NCBI GenBank assembly: GCA_015061575.1
Contig: SUWF01000032.1
Span: forward strand, 1 to 32,976
Direction of reading: 5' to 3'
Source: Lentisphaerota bacterium
Lineage (GTDB): Bacteria > Verrucomicrobiota > Lentisphaeria > Victivallales > Victivallaceae
Length of the DNA stretch: 32,976 bases
The notes under the pieces are model-generated. The model had not been told where the DNA came from, ran no database searches, and worked only from the letters and a program-made list of their open reading frames with translations. This document shows, in pieces, positions 23,396-30,868 of this stretch. A program made the position numbers and the translations under genes. Within the stretch, counting starts at the first letter, position 1. Every line of letters begins with the position of its first letter.

Positions 23396-23911
23396 TCAGC
23401 GGCGTTTTTTTAGGTTTTTCCCGGCAGTCGATTCTTTTTGGGCATAAGCCAGCGCTTCCTTGCGGCTGGTCGTGTATAGCGGTAAGGTTCTGCCATTGCT
23501 ACCAACCCGCTTGGATCCAATCCGCCACAAAGTAAAACCATTACGCAGGCTGATTTCATCACCATCGGCTTTCCCCTCCAAGTTGAACCCCTTGATACAT
23601 ATCCAATCTGGCAGCGTTGTGGTACTATCTTCTCTATCAAATCGCAACTGGCGATTTCGCGGAATACAAACTAAACGCGTTTTTACCGCAAATACCCCCT
23701 CGTTTTTACCAGTGATCCGTATAATTTCAAAACTGTATGTTTCATACTGAACAAAATCACTGTTGCTTATATCCTCATTGCGGAAAAACTTCAATTTTTT
23801 ATCCAGCGGATCTTTAATACGCGGAATACCCGATGGTGTTTTGGGCGCAGCAAGCACAGATAAACCACTCACCAGCCAAATCAGCAGCATACAATGCATA
23901 AATAATTTCAT
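23396..23911 (-). CDS. Secreted protein next to the repressor
   Basis: A 171-residue protein with a signal peptide (MKLFMHCMLLIWLVSGLSVLAA). The mature region is beta-rich and basic (FEIIRITGKNEGVFAVKTRLV, IRL-type strands) and ends in a Lys/Arg tail KNLKKRR. The region around FTLWRIGSKRVGSNGRTLPLY suggests an Arg-rich folded core. GAGGTG precedes the ATG. It follows the repressor by 26 nt, so the two are likely co-transcribed in lysogeny, as in lysogenic-conversion genes. No family recognised. Confidence 0.65.
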   Translation of the reverse strand: MKLFMHCMLLIWLVSGLSVLAAPKTPSGIPRIKDPLDKKLKFFRNEDISNSDFVQYETYSFEIIRITGKNEGVFAVKTRLVCIPRNRQLRFDREDSTTTLPDWICIKGFNLEGKADGDEISLRNGFTLWRIGSKRVGSNGRTLPLYTTSRKEALAYAQKESTAGKNLKKRR

Positions 23912-23937
23912 AATTCACCTCGTTGATTGATTTAGCG

Positions 23938-24276
23938 TTATTTCATTTCTGCCTTGATTTTATCCGGAAAGTTGGCGATCACCATTGCCAGGCAGCGCAT
24001 CTGATCTTCGGCTGACAAGCCGTCGAAGATTTCAAGATACATCATCCGGCGAAGATCCGACTCATCATTGCCGGTTTTTTCGCCGAAGAAATCTATTTTT
24101 ATATCCGGGAAAATTTTCAACAATGTTGCCACAGACATATTGCCGATAGAACATCGCCCATTGAGATAATCTGCAATTCTGCCTTGCGATACCCCGGCAA
24201 CTTGAGCAAGAGCAGTTTGTGTGCCTGCACGCTGATATGCTTCCCGCAGAGCATTTAATATATCGGTTTCAGTCAT
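23938..24276 (-). CDS. Repressor with helix-turn-helix (c-type)
   Basis: A 112-residue protein. Residues about 18-45 form an XRE/Cro-type HTH (TALAQVAGVSQGRIADYLNGR). The rest (SIGNMSVATLLKIFPDIKIDFF... then a C-terminal helical segment) would mediate dimerisation. It is divergently transcribed from the early operon over a region with palindromic operators, the classic layout of a phage lysogeny switch. It is smaller than the Mu repressor and does not resemble it closely. No strong ribosome site is visible; GAGTG is weak. Confidence 0.8.
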   Translation of the reverse strand: MTETDILNALREAYQRAGTQTALAQVAGVSQGRIADYLNGRCSIGNMSVATLLKIFPDIKIDFFGEKTGNDESDLRRMMYLEIFDGLSAEDQMRCLAMVIANFPDKIKAEMK

Positions 24277-24288
24277 AATTTTACACTC

Positions 24289-24312
24289 TTTTTACGGTTT
24301 TTCCCGTAAAAA
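24289..24312. promoter_or_regulatory. Palindromic operator
   Basis: TTTTTACGG (24289-24297) and CCGTAAAAA (24304-24312) are perfectly complementary 9-bp arms with a 6-nt centre. A second CCGTAAAAA half-site is at 24345-24353. The palindrome overlaps the -10 of the repressor promoter, so it probably governs autoregulation. Confidence 0.7.
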
Positions 24313-24337
24313 TACACCCTGCATAATAAAAAATCAA
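24309..24337 (-). promoter_or_regulatory. Repressor promoter
   Basis: On the minus strand, TTGATT (24337-24332) and TATTTT (24314-24309) are separated by 17 nt. The -10 overlaps the right arm of the palindromic operator. It drives repressor, secreted-protein and zinc-ribbon genes. Confidence 0.6.
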
Positions 24338-24353
24338 GAAAAAACCGTAAAAA

Positions 24354-24413
24354 ATCGCACATTGAGTTTGATTTTATTCGGTATTGTGTTATATTTTATC
24401 GCAGATTGAGTTT
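24354..24413. promoter_or_regulatory. Direct repeats flanking the early promoter
   Basis: ATCGCACATTGAGTTT (24354-24369) and ATCGCAGATTGAGTTT (24398-24413) differ at one of 16 positions, and are 44 bp apart start to start (about four helical turns). They bracket the -35 to start-site region and could bind the Ner/Cro-like protein or an activator. Confidence 0.65.
24368..24395 (+). promoter_or_regulatory. Early promoter
   Basis: TTGATT (24368-24373), 16-nt spacer, then an extended -10, TGTTATATT (24387-24395). Transcription would begin near 24402, inside the second ATTGAGTTT repeat, and drive the early operon. AAGGAGAG precedes the first ATG. Confidence 0.6.
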
Positions 24414-24430
24414 TTTAAGGAGAGAAAAAC

Positions 24431-24613
24431 ATGACTCGTTTAGCCCAGATGCGAAAAAAAACGCGGCAAAAACTGCATGAAGTCGCCGCCAAAGTTGGCG
24501 TAACTGCTTCAACAGTTCACGATGCGGAAGTCCGTGGTTTGCGTACAACCAGCGCAGCCAAACGTTATGCCAAGGCATTCCCCGGAATCGCCTGGCAGGA
24601 ATTACTGGATTGA
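24431..24613 (+). CDS. Small HTH protein (Cro/Ner-like)
   Basis: A 60-residue basic protein with a helix-turn-helix (LHEVAAKVGVTASTVHDAEVRG, about 14-36) and little else. It is the first gene of the rightward early operon opposite the repressor, the position of Ner in Mu and Cro in lambda. It probably down-regulates the early and repressor promoters. AAGGAGAG lies 12 nt upstream. Confidence 0.75.
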   Translation: MTRLAQMRKKTRQKLHEVAAKVGVTASTVHDAEVRGLRTTSAAKRYAKAFPGIAWQELLD

Positions 24614-24641
24614 AAGTCAACCCTAATACAAGGAGAAAATT

Positions 24642-24851
24642 ATGGCTGAAAAACAAGTTTTTTACAACATTGCACTGTCTGCAATGATCCGTGGCTTTGT
24701 CGATGCAAACATCGGTACCGGCTACGCTCTGGCGATAGATCGGGTGCTTGAAGAGTTGCGTCCGCAAGCTGTTGAAACTATTCCCATTACTTATGCCGAA
24801 GCCGCCATACTTGCCAGTATCGTTATCAACCGGGTCGAAAACGACCGCTAA
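24642..24851 (+). CDS. Small early protein of unknown function
   Basis: A 69-residue protein (MAEKQVFYNIALSAM... ENDR), largely helical. AAGGAG is correctly spaced before the ATG. It lies in the early operon 28 nt after the Ner-like gene. No family recognised. Confidence 0.6.
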   Translation: MAEKQVFYNIALSAMIRGFVDANIGTGYALAIDRVLEELRPQAVETIPITYAEAAILASIVINRVENDR

Positions 24852-24865
24852 AAAGGAGAAAAAAC

Positions 24866-25033
24866 ATGTTACTCGCTACCGTCATTGACCAGAATCACAA
24901 ACTCCGTATCCAAGTTGCAAAACAAAAGCGCCAACTCAATGCCATGCGCTATCCGCATATTTTTGTTTTCAATATGGTTGTATGGTTTGTCATCGGCTTA
25001 CTGCTGGGCTGTTTGATTTTTGGAGGTAGATAA
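24866..25033 (+). CDS. Small single-span membrane protein
   Basis: A 55-residue protein (MLLATVIDQN... LIFGGR) with a basic N-terminal half and one membrane segment (about residues 34-52, FNMVVWFVIGLLLGCLIF). AAAAGGAG precedes the ATG, and the stop overlaps the next start (TAATG). Unknown function in an early operon. Confidence 0.6.
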   Translation: MLLATVIDQNHKLRIQVAKQKRQLNAMRYPHIFVFNMVVWFVIGLLLGCLIFGGR

Positions 25034-25404
25034 TGGATAACGCATTTCCAACCCGAACTGTGGAGTCCGCCGAACTTGCCGTGATGATCGGCAACACCCC
25101 CGCTTCATGGCGTAGCGAAGCCAATCTGCCGGATACCGTAACTATGCGGCGGATGATCTTTCTGGCTGATTATGCTGCCGAAAATCCGCTGCGCTGGAAA
25201 CTCTTCAAGGCCCGTATCACCCAACCCCGCAAAACTCAACGCGAATTGGCTGAAGATTTGAAGATCTCGCTTTCCAGTTTGAAGCGTATGCTTTGCAAAA
25301 TTCGCCTCCCCAAAGAGTGTGAAATGTACGATGAATTCGGCGATTTGATCACTGCACCACCCTACAACACTGAACCGGGAGACCCATTTTTCACAGAACG
25401 ATAG
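25033..25404 (+). CDS. Early DNA-binding-like protein
   Basis: A 123-residue protein. The segment TQRELAEDLKISLSSLKRMLCKIRLP (about 67-92) reads as a helix-turn-helix, so a regulatory or replication role is plausible. GGAGG sits just upstream, within the end of the preceding gene. The stop codon overlaps the base of a hairpin. Confidence 0.6.
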   Translation: MDNAFPTRTVESAELAVMIGNTPASWRSEANLPDTVTMRRMIFLADYAAENPLRWKLFKARITQPRKTQRELAEDLKISLSSLKRMLCKIRLPKECEMYDEFGDLITAPPYNTEPGDPFFTER

Positions 25405-25452
25405 CCCGTACGACGGGCGGCGTTAGTATCGCGGCAGCCTCGTTGGGCTGCC
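25404..25452 (+). other. Two GC-rich hairpins in the early operon
   Basis: GCCCGT-ACG-ACGGGC (25404-25418) begins in the stop codon of the preceding gene. GGCAGCC-TCGTTG-GGCTGCC (25433-25452) follows. Neither has a T-run. They may protect or process the early mRNA, or partly attenuate it. Confidence 0.5.
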
Positions 25453-25496
25453 TTGATCGAGAAAGTTTAACCAAATAAATGGAAGGCATAAAAAAC

Positions 25497-25922
25497 ATGA
25501 AAATCACCTCAAGACAACTTGGCAGGATCGAAGCCGCCTGTTGCGGCTTGGCTGAATTTGCCAAGAACAACACTGTGGCAACCACACTTGTAAATACTAT
25601 CCGTGAACAGCTTGATGAAGTTTTGGCAGATTTCTGCAGCCGGCAGAACGCACTCCCGAACGAAGCCGATTTGTGTGAGCACCACACAATCGCCGAAGCC
25701 ATGCCGGAACTCGCCGAAGATATCCGCGCTTATGGCAAAAAACTGATCGCCAACGGCGGCACTATCCAAGAGGTAACTGATGCCATCCTGAAAGAGTTCG
25801 ACCTTTTCAAATTTGAATTCGCCGAACTCCTCGATGTAGACCATCAACGGATCTCCGAAGCATTGCAAGGTAATCCCCGCTCCATGTACAAAGCCAAATT
25901 CGCTGAGTTTTTTGGAGAATAG
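25497..25922 (+). CDS. Early protein of unknown function
   Basis: A 141-residue acidic, mainly helical protein (MKITSRQLGRIEAACCGLAEF ... KFAEFFGE). The ATG at 25497 is chosen because GGAAGG is properly spaced; the in-frame ATG at 25479 lacks a good site. Its C-terminal region FAELLDVDHQRISEALQGNPRSM looks HTH-like. No family recognised. Confidence 0.6.
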   Translation: MKITSRQLGRIEAACCGLAEFAKNNTVATTLVNTIREQLDEVLADFCSRQNALPNEADLCEHHTIAEAMPELAEDIRAYGKKLIANGGTIQEVTDAILKEFDLFKFEFAELLDVDHQRISEALQGNPRSMYKAKFAEFFGE

Positions 25923-25929
25923 TCCGTTA

Positions 25930-26487
25930 ATGTCCGTTGAAGTCCATAAAAAAAAGAAAGCCAAAAACCAAATGACCACACTCAAAGACAACCGCAAATA
26001 TCAGGCTATGACCGTAGCCGATGCGGACGATCTCTTTTTGCAGATCGCCCGGCTCAAAGCTGTTCTGGATCGCAAAAGTGCCGCTCACAAAAAACGCCTT
26101 GCCGATCTGGAATTATCCCACAAAGAAGATGTAGCAGCCGAACTTGCCGAATATGAACATCTGACCGGCGAACTGGCTGATTATATCCAGGCACATAAAG
26201 AGCGTTTTCTTTCGCCCCGCAAGCACAAGGTAGGCCAGATCGGGAGTTACGGCATCACCACCGACCCGGCTTATGTAACCATTGAAGATGAAGAAAAACT
26301 CTTTGCTTACGCTCTTAAAAATGGCTATGACGACATGATCAACACCAAACGCACCGCCAATAAAGATGCCGTTCTTCGCCACGTTATTGCTGGCGAAATT
26401 ATCCCCGGTGCAGCGGTCGTACCACCCGGAGATGTTGCAAAATTCTCCTTTTCCAAAGGCTATGCCGAAAATTTACAGGAGAGATAA
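25930..26487 (+). CDS. gam: Gam-like host nuclease inhibitor
   Basis: A 185-residue protein. A long helical segment (MTVADADDLFLQIARLKAVLDRKSAAHKKRLADLE) precedes YGITTDPAYVTIEDEEKLFAYALKNGYDDMI and a C-terminal segment with LRHVIAGEIIPGAAVVPPGDVAKFSF. This matches the Mu Gam family, which binds DNA ends as a Ku-like dimer and protects them. The start is uncertain: ATG 25930 has GGAG upstream at slightly long distance, ATG 25972 has a weak site. Confidence 0.85.
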   Translation: MSVEVHKKKKAKNQMTTLKDNRKYQAMTVADADDLFLQIARLKAVLDRKSAAHKKRLADLELSHKEDVAAELAEYEHLTGELADYIQAHKERFLSPRKHKVGQIGSYGITTDPAYVTIEDEEKLFAYALKNGYDDMINTKRTANKDAVLRHVIAGEIIPGAAVVPPGDVAKFSFSKGYAENLQER

Positions 26488-26488
26488 T

Positions 26489-27706
26489 ATGCTTAACTTC
26501 AACGATATTCACCAAAAAACCGTAATCAACTGCGAATTGTTGACTGCTGCTGAAATTGAAGGAGCCTTACAGAGTTTTGCCGCCGTTCGCAAAGTTGATC
26601 TGATCACCACTGCCATATTGTTGGCTCGATCGCAGAACACGCTTGGCAAAAAAGATTGGCTTGCCTGGGCGGAGAATGTATCAGGACTTACCCGCAGCGA
26701 ATGCTATCACCGTGCCAAAGTCGGTCATCTGATGATTGCTTGTTTCGATAAAAAGGTGCTTTACCGGAATTTGCTCAAGCTCTCCGGAGATAAACTCTTG
26801 GCATTGTCACGGTTGCCACTGGAAATTCTGGAAGGATTTCTTTCCGTAACGCCGGTTGCCGATATGCCGATCGATCAAGTACGGAACGCCGTAACTTGCC
26901 AATTATGCCATCTGAATCATCAAGGCAGAGGCTCTTTACCGGATTGCGAACACTGCCTTCTCAACTCCGCAAAACGGCAGCATCAAGCTGAACTGCCAGG
27001 CTTTTCTGCAGCACTTGATACAATCTGGGAGATGGATGCCGCCGGTTTCATTTCCGGCGTAACCAACGATACGCAGGCGGTCAAATGCGCTTCAGGCGGC
27101 TGCAATTTGCTTTCGGCATATTTACATCACGAAAAATCCAAACTGCGCAGCAACCCCAACAGTCAGGCAGATACCGTCAGCCTGCTGCAGATCAAAGCTG
27201 CTTTGCTGGACAGCATTAAAGATATTGAAAACATTTTAGCAGGAGTCATTGAAGAGGAGAACAATGAAGATCTTGAAACTGAATCTGCCGTCACCGCCCA
27301 AGCCAACAGCGAATTGTGTAGTGACCACACAGAAAACGGCTGTGCAAACCAGCACACAATTCCAGACCAAACCGAGCCGCATACCTGTTCAACACAGTGT
27401 GGCGACCACACAGAAAACAGCTGTGCAAACCAGCAGCAATCGAGTGGAGACTACACAGCAAACGGTACAAACTGCACTGACAACCACGGGTCGTGTGGCT
27501 GCCGGAACGCCGCAAACGTTGCCGGAGAATGTTCGTGCCGAAGCACGGGAACGGCTGAAGTTCCTGCAATACATCCAGCAGCAGAAAATGCTGGAACCCC
27601 GGACGCCGGATCCGATGATCGTTGCCAAAGTTGCTGCTGCCAGAGTGGAGGAGTTTCCGATTCTCCGGCAATCGGGTCAGCGGGGCGCCAGTCAACTCAC
27701 ATATAA
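26489..27706 (+). CDS. Early protein with four-cysteine motif, overlapping the transposase
   Basis: A 405-residue reading frame starting MLNFNDIHQ with AGGAG upstream. Residues about 1-135 are helical; CQLCHLNHQ...DCEHCLL (about 136-157) is a possible zinc-binding motif. A further helical region ends near EEENNEDLETES. Beyond about residue 258 the frame overlaps the transposase start in another frame, and the composition turns Cys/Ser/Thr-rich with repeats (DHTENGCANQ, DHTENSCANQ), unlike the rest. The natural C-terminus may once have been near there; the last about 148 residues could be an accidental extension or real dual coding. It lies between Gam and transposase. Confidence 0.65.
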   Translation: MLNFNDIHQKTVINCELLTAAEIEGALQSFAAVRKVDLITTAILLARSQNTLGKKDWLAWAENVSGLTRSECYHRAKVGHLMIACFDKKVLYRNLLKLSGDKLLALSRLPLEILEGFLSVTPVADMPIDQVRNAVTCQLCHLNHQGRGSLPDCEHCLLNSAKRQHQAELPGFSAALDTIWEMDAAGFISGVTNDTQAVKCASGGCNLLSAYLHHEKSKLRSNPNSQADTVSLLQIKAALLDSIKDIENILAGVIEEENNEDLETESAVTAQANSELCSDHTENGCANQHTIPDQTEPHTCSTQCGDHTENSCANQQQSSGDYTANGTNCTDNHGSCGCRNAANVAGECSCRSTGTAEVPAIHPAAENAGTPDAGSDDRCQSCCCQSGGVSDSPAIGSAGRQSTHI

Positions 27707-29393
27707 CAATTATCGCAACTGGCAGCGTCGGCTCAATGAATACCGTTCCACCCCCGGAGCGGTTCCCGGCGAAGGCGATCTGCACGCATTGGCTACCAAC
27801 TACAAACGCGGCGGTTCGGTCTATAAAACCGCTGACGGCATCCCCGCATACGGCGACCGTCAGTTCTGGCTGGACTTCAACGCTGCGTACCTCAACCAGA
27901 ACAAACTTGATCTGACTGTAGCACGGCAAGTGGCCGCATTCGCCTTGCGTCAGCGTGATCCGTCGGCAGTAGTTCCCAGCGTTTCGCAAGTTCGCAGTTA
28001 CGTCAAAAGCCTGCCGCTGGAAGTATTGATTGCCGGTCGTGAGGGCGAAGTGGCGTGGAGGAATACTATCTGTGACTACATTAACCGCGACTGGAATTCC
28101 ACCGAACCCGGCGAGCTCCTGATTGGCGACAGCCGCGACTTTGATACCCGGGTCAGATACGAAGTTGAACCCGGCAAATGGATAGCCGTCCGACCGCACA
28201 TTGCCTGCCTGATGGATGCACGCAGTTGGTATCCGGCGGCGTGGACGATCACCGTCAAGCCGGTCAATGCCGATATAATTATGCGGACTTTGCTGGATTA
28301 TATTTGCAAAAACAACGGACAGCCGCCGGCAATGTGCTATTTCGATAACGGTAAGGATTACTGCAAGCAAGGCTTTTCCACGCCTTTGCAATGCGGCAAG
28401 TATGAACACAGCATATTTAAGGAATTGGGTATCGTTCTGACTAACGCCAAACCGTTCAATGCCCGTGCCAAAACCGTGGAGCGTTTTTTCCGGGACATGA
28501 TGAAAAGTTTTGACAAATACTTTCCTGATTATCTCGGCAGCAACCCATTGGAACGCCCTGACAGTGCCGCTTACTTTGACAAAGCCGAAAATGTTATGGA
28601 GTTGCCAACCCTGGAAGCCTTTACCGGCATCTTTGCTGACTGGGTGGCAAGCTACACAGCCAAACCCAAAACCGGCGAGATCCATCGTGGTAAAAGCCCT
28701 GCCGAAATCTGGGAACAGCGTAACCCCGATCTGCGCTTGATGAGCCCCGAAGATGTGGCATTTGCCTTTATGCTGCCCATCGGCATCCGTACCGTCGCCA
28801 GAGGTCCGGCAGTAACCTTTCTGAATCGCCGGTATTTCTCTGATGAAGTGCGTGTCGGCGAAAAAGTGCTGATCAAAGCCAATCCCTTTGACCCCGAGAT
28901 GATCTTGCTCTGCCGCGAAGATGGCTCTGCAATCAGCATCGCCCGCACCCGTTTGAGCGTCAAAGCGATCGCCGGTGATGATGGTGCAGCGCAGCGTTTG
29001 CTTGCCGAGCAGCTGGAACGACAGAACCGCCAAAAGCGGGAATGCCGCAACATGCTCTCGCAACTTACCGGCGACCGAATCGGCATGAGTGCTATTGAAT
29101 TTATGCTTTCATTGGGGAGCGATCAAAGATTCATCCGCCGTGGCAGCATAAACACGATCAAGGGCAAAAGCCACACTTATAAACGCATAGCCCCGGCAGA
29201 AAACGTGTTCGATGCCGAAGAAAAAGCATTGGAAGAACGCTTCGATTTCACCGCTGAACCGCCGGAAATACCAATCAACACCGCCGATCACAGCATAGAT
29301 GACATGCTTGCCGACGAAGCCGCCGCCAGAGCAGCATTATCGACCTTCCACGACTTTATGTTGAATAAAAAAGAAGACGATTACGAAGACTGA
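27264..29393 (+). CDS. MuA-type DDE transposase
   Basis: A 709-residue protein. The start MKILKLNLPSPPKP has GAGGAG about 8 nt upstream. The first about 75 residues are a Thr/Gln-rich low-complexity region with repeated TTQKTAVQTS. A helical DNA-binding part follows, then the rve catalytic core with LIGDSRD (D289), CYFDNGKD (D361) and AKTVERFFRDM (E406). A C-terminal Mu-type barrel and basic tail contact the ATPase partner. All three acidic residues are present. It should cut and join phage ends for replicative transposition. The N-terminal end-binding domain is not obviously Mu-like. Confidence 0.92.
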   Translation: MKILKLNLPSPPKPTANCVVTTQKTAVQTSTQFQTKPSRIPVQHSVATTQKTAVQTSSNRVETTQQTVQTALTTTGRVAAGTPQTLPENVRAEARERLKFLQYIQQQKMLEPRTPDPMIVAKVAAARVEEFPILRQSGQRGASQLTYNNYRNWQRRLNEYRSTPGAVPGEGDLHALATNYKRGGSVYKTADGIPAYGDRQFWLDFNAAYLNQNKLDLTVARQVAAFALRQRDPSAVVPSVSQVRSYVKSLPLEVLIAGREGEVAWRNTICDYINRDWNSTEPGELLIGDSRDFDTRVRYEVEPGKWIAVRPHIACLMDARSWYPAAWTITVKPVNADIIMRTLLDYICKNNGQPPAMCYFDNGKDYCKQGFSTPLQCGKYEHSIFKELGIVLTNAKPFNARAKTVERFFRDMMKSFDKYFPDYLGSNPLERPDSAAYFDKAENVMELPTLEAFTGIFADWVASYTAKPKTGEIHRGKSPAEIWEQRNPDLRLMSPEDVAFAFMLPIGIRTVARGPAVTFLNRRYFSDEVRVGEKVLIKANPFDPEMILLCREDGSAISIARTRLSVKAIAGDDGAAQRLLAEQLERQNRQKRECRNMLSQLTGDRIGMSAIEFMLSLGSDQRFIRRGSINTIKGKSHTYKRIAPAENVFDAEEKALEERFDFTAEPPEIPINTADHSIDDMLADEAAARAALSTFHDFMLNKKEDDYED
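27323..27435 (+). repeat. 32-bp direct repeat in the dual-frame region
   Basis: Copies at 27323-27354 and 27404-27435 (GACCACACAGAAAAC(G/A)GCTGT...) differ at one position and are 81 bp apart, a multiple of three. The repeat is therefore in phase in both overlapping frames: TTQKTAVQTS in the transposase, DHTENGCANQ in the other. Confidence 0.85.
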
Positions 29394-29432
29394 TTTACCA
29401 TAAAAAGTCCGTATAAAACAAGGAGAAAACAA

Positions 29433-30518
29433 ATGAGCAACACAAGAGTAATGGGTAACGCCACCACCAGCTTAGCACACAGTGCCGACAATCCCGCCCC
29501 CGAAGCCGGAATGAGCCGCGACATTATCAACATCGGCTTGAACATCTTCCGCGCCGGCATCCGCCGTTATTCCGAAGAAGAGCAACAGCACCTGGAATGG
29601 CTCTGGGGCTACACTTTTGATGTACTCGGCAACAGCAAAACCGAACTCTGCCGTCAGATCGGCTACGATTACAAGTTCATATACGAAGTGTTTACCGGCC
29701 GCTACGATGGCGAGCTGGATACCTTTATAAGTGCTATTCAGCAGCTCAAGCAACAGGCTTCTCAAAAAATGCCATTAGTGGAAACATGCGTGATTAAGCG
29801 ACTGTTTGAAGCCTTCGACTACGCCGCACAATGGTCGGCAATGGTAAACATTGTCGGTCCTACCGGTCGCGGCAAAACTTATGCAGCAAAATACTGGGCG
29901 CGGCAAAATAATCACGGCAGAACCCGTTATATCCGGGTGCCATCAGGCTGCACCCGCCGTCAAATCGTAACAATGCTGTGCAGCTCTTGCGGTATCGGCG
30001 TCAACGGCCATAAAACCACCGATCTGGAACAGCGACTTTTCAAGGCTTTTACTCCCCGCAATGTGATTATGGTCGACGAAGCCGGTCATCTGGTTCCGCG
30101 CTCCGGCAATACCGGAACAGCCGCCATTGAACTTTTGCGGGATCTGCACGATATTTGCGGCTGTGCGGTAATTATGATCTTTACAGATGTATATCTCAAG
30201 GAAATGAAAAACGGCAGACTCGCTGATTATTTTGAACAGTTTATCGGCCGCGTCAAATATACGCTGCCGATCCCGGATAAAATTTTCAGAGGCGAAATTG
30301 AGGATATTGTTAAATCCTTCAATCCAGATGCAAGTCAGCGGTTGATTGAACTTGCCTACAAAACAGCCACCGCCCGCGACGGTAAACTCCGTACTTTGTT
30401 TGAAGATCTCCGGAGAGCCAGCGATTGGGCGCAGCAGCAAGGACGCGCCCTGCAAGCCGGAGATCTGCAAGTTGCAGTCCGCTGGAGAGAATCCGGCGGC
30501 ATCTGGCCGGAGGAATGA
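29433..30518 (+). CDS. MuB-type AAA ATPase
   Basis: A 361-residue protein. An N-terminal helical part with an HTH-like segment (GNSKTELCRQIGYDYKFIYEVF) is followed by Walker A VGPTGRGKT (about 141-149) and Walker B VIMVDEAGH (about 211-219). A sensor-type region and a C-terminal helical domain (KTATARDGKLRTLFEDL) follow. This is the MuB/TniB-like layout; the protein binds target DNA and activates the transposase. AAGGAG precedes the ATG; it lies 39 nt after the transposase gene. Confidence 0.92.
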   Translation: MSNTRVMGNATTSLAHSADNPAPEAGMSRDIINIGLNIFRAGIRRYSEEEQQHLEWLWGYTFDVLGNSKTELCRQIGYDYKFIYEVFTGRYDGELDTFISAIQQLKQQASQKMPLVETCVIKRLFEAFDYAAQWSAMVNIVGPTGRGKTYAAKYWARQNNHGRTRYIRVPSGCTRRQIVTMLCSSCGIGVNGHKTTDLEQRLFKAFTPRNVIMVDEAGHLVPRSGNTGTAAIELLRDLHDICGCAVIMIFTDVYLKEMKNGRLADYFEQFIGRVKYTLPIPDKIFRGEIEDIVKSFNPDASQRLIELAYKTATARDGKLRTLFEDLRRASDWAQQQGRALQAGDLQVAVRWRESGGIWPEE

Positions 30519-30520
30519 CC

Positions 30521-30868
30521 ATGAAAAAAGATTATCCATCTCCATTTTATTCAGCAAAAGTTCAAGCCTATATCATCATTTATGATAAACTGAAATCTAT
30601 CAGATTAAAAAACGGCTTATTCTCGCCTCAATATACGCAACAGGTGAATGAAGAAGTAGCCAAGATAAAAAAACGCTTTTTTAGTTCAATCAGTCGTGTA
30701 AGGCAGAACGAAGGATTAAAAAAATTATGCGACAAAGATCCAGAGTTCGCTAAAAAATGGAATGAAGTTTGCTTGCATAATAGTTATTATAAAACCATCG
30801 CCAAAGAGCAAAAACTGCGTAAAAAAATTATTGAAAACGAAAAGCAAAGTGAAAATAGCAGCAATTAA
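30521..30868 (+). CDS. AT-rich early gene of unknown function
   Basis: A 115-residue lysine-rich helical protein (MKKDYPSPFYSAKVQAYIII...). The ATG at 30521 is chosen because GGAGG is 7 nt upstream; another ATG at 30515 is too close. Codon use is clearly more AT-rich than the genes on both sides, which suggests a separate origin. No family recognised. Confidence 0.6.
   Translation: MKKDYPSPFYSAKVQAYIIIYDKLKSIRLKNGLFSPQYTQQVNEEVAKIKKRFFSSISRVRQNEGLKKLCDKDPEFAKKWNEVCLHNSYYKTIAKEQKLRKKIIENEKQSENSSN

Noticed and set aside
27291-29063. A 590-codon open frame antisense to the transposase gene
   Set aside because: It is a mirror of a strongly coding, GC-skewed gene. The translation has no recognisable domain and the catalytic transposase frame is clear, so it is treated as a shadow.
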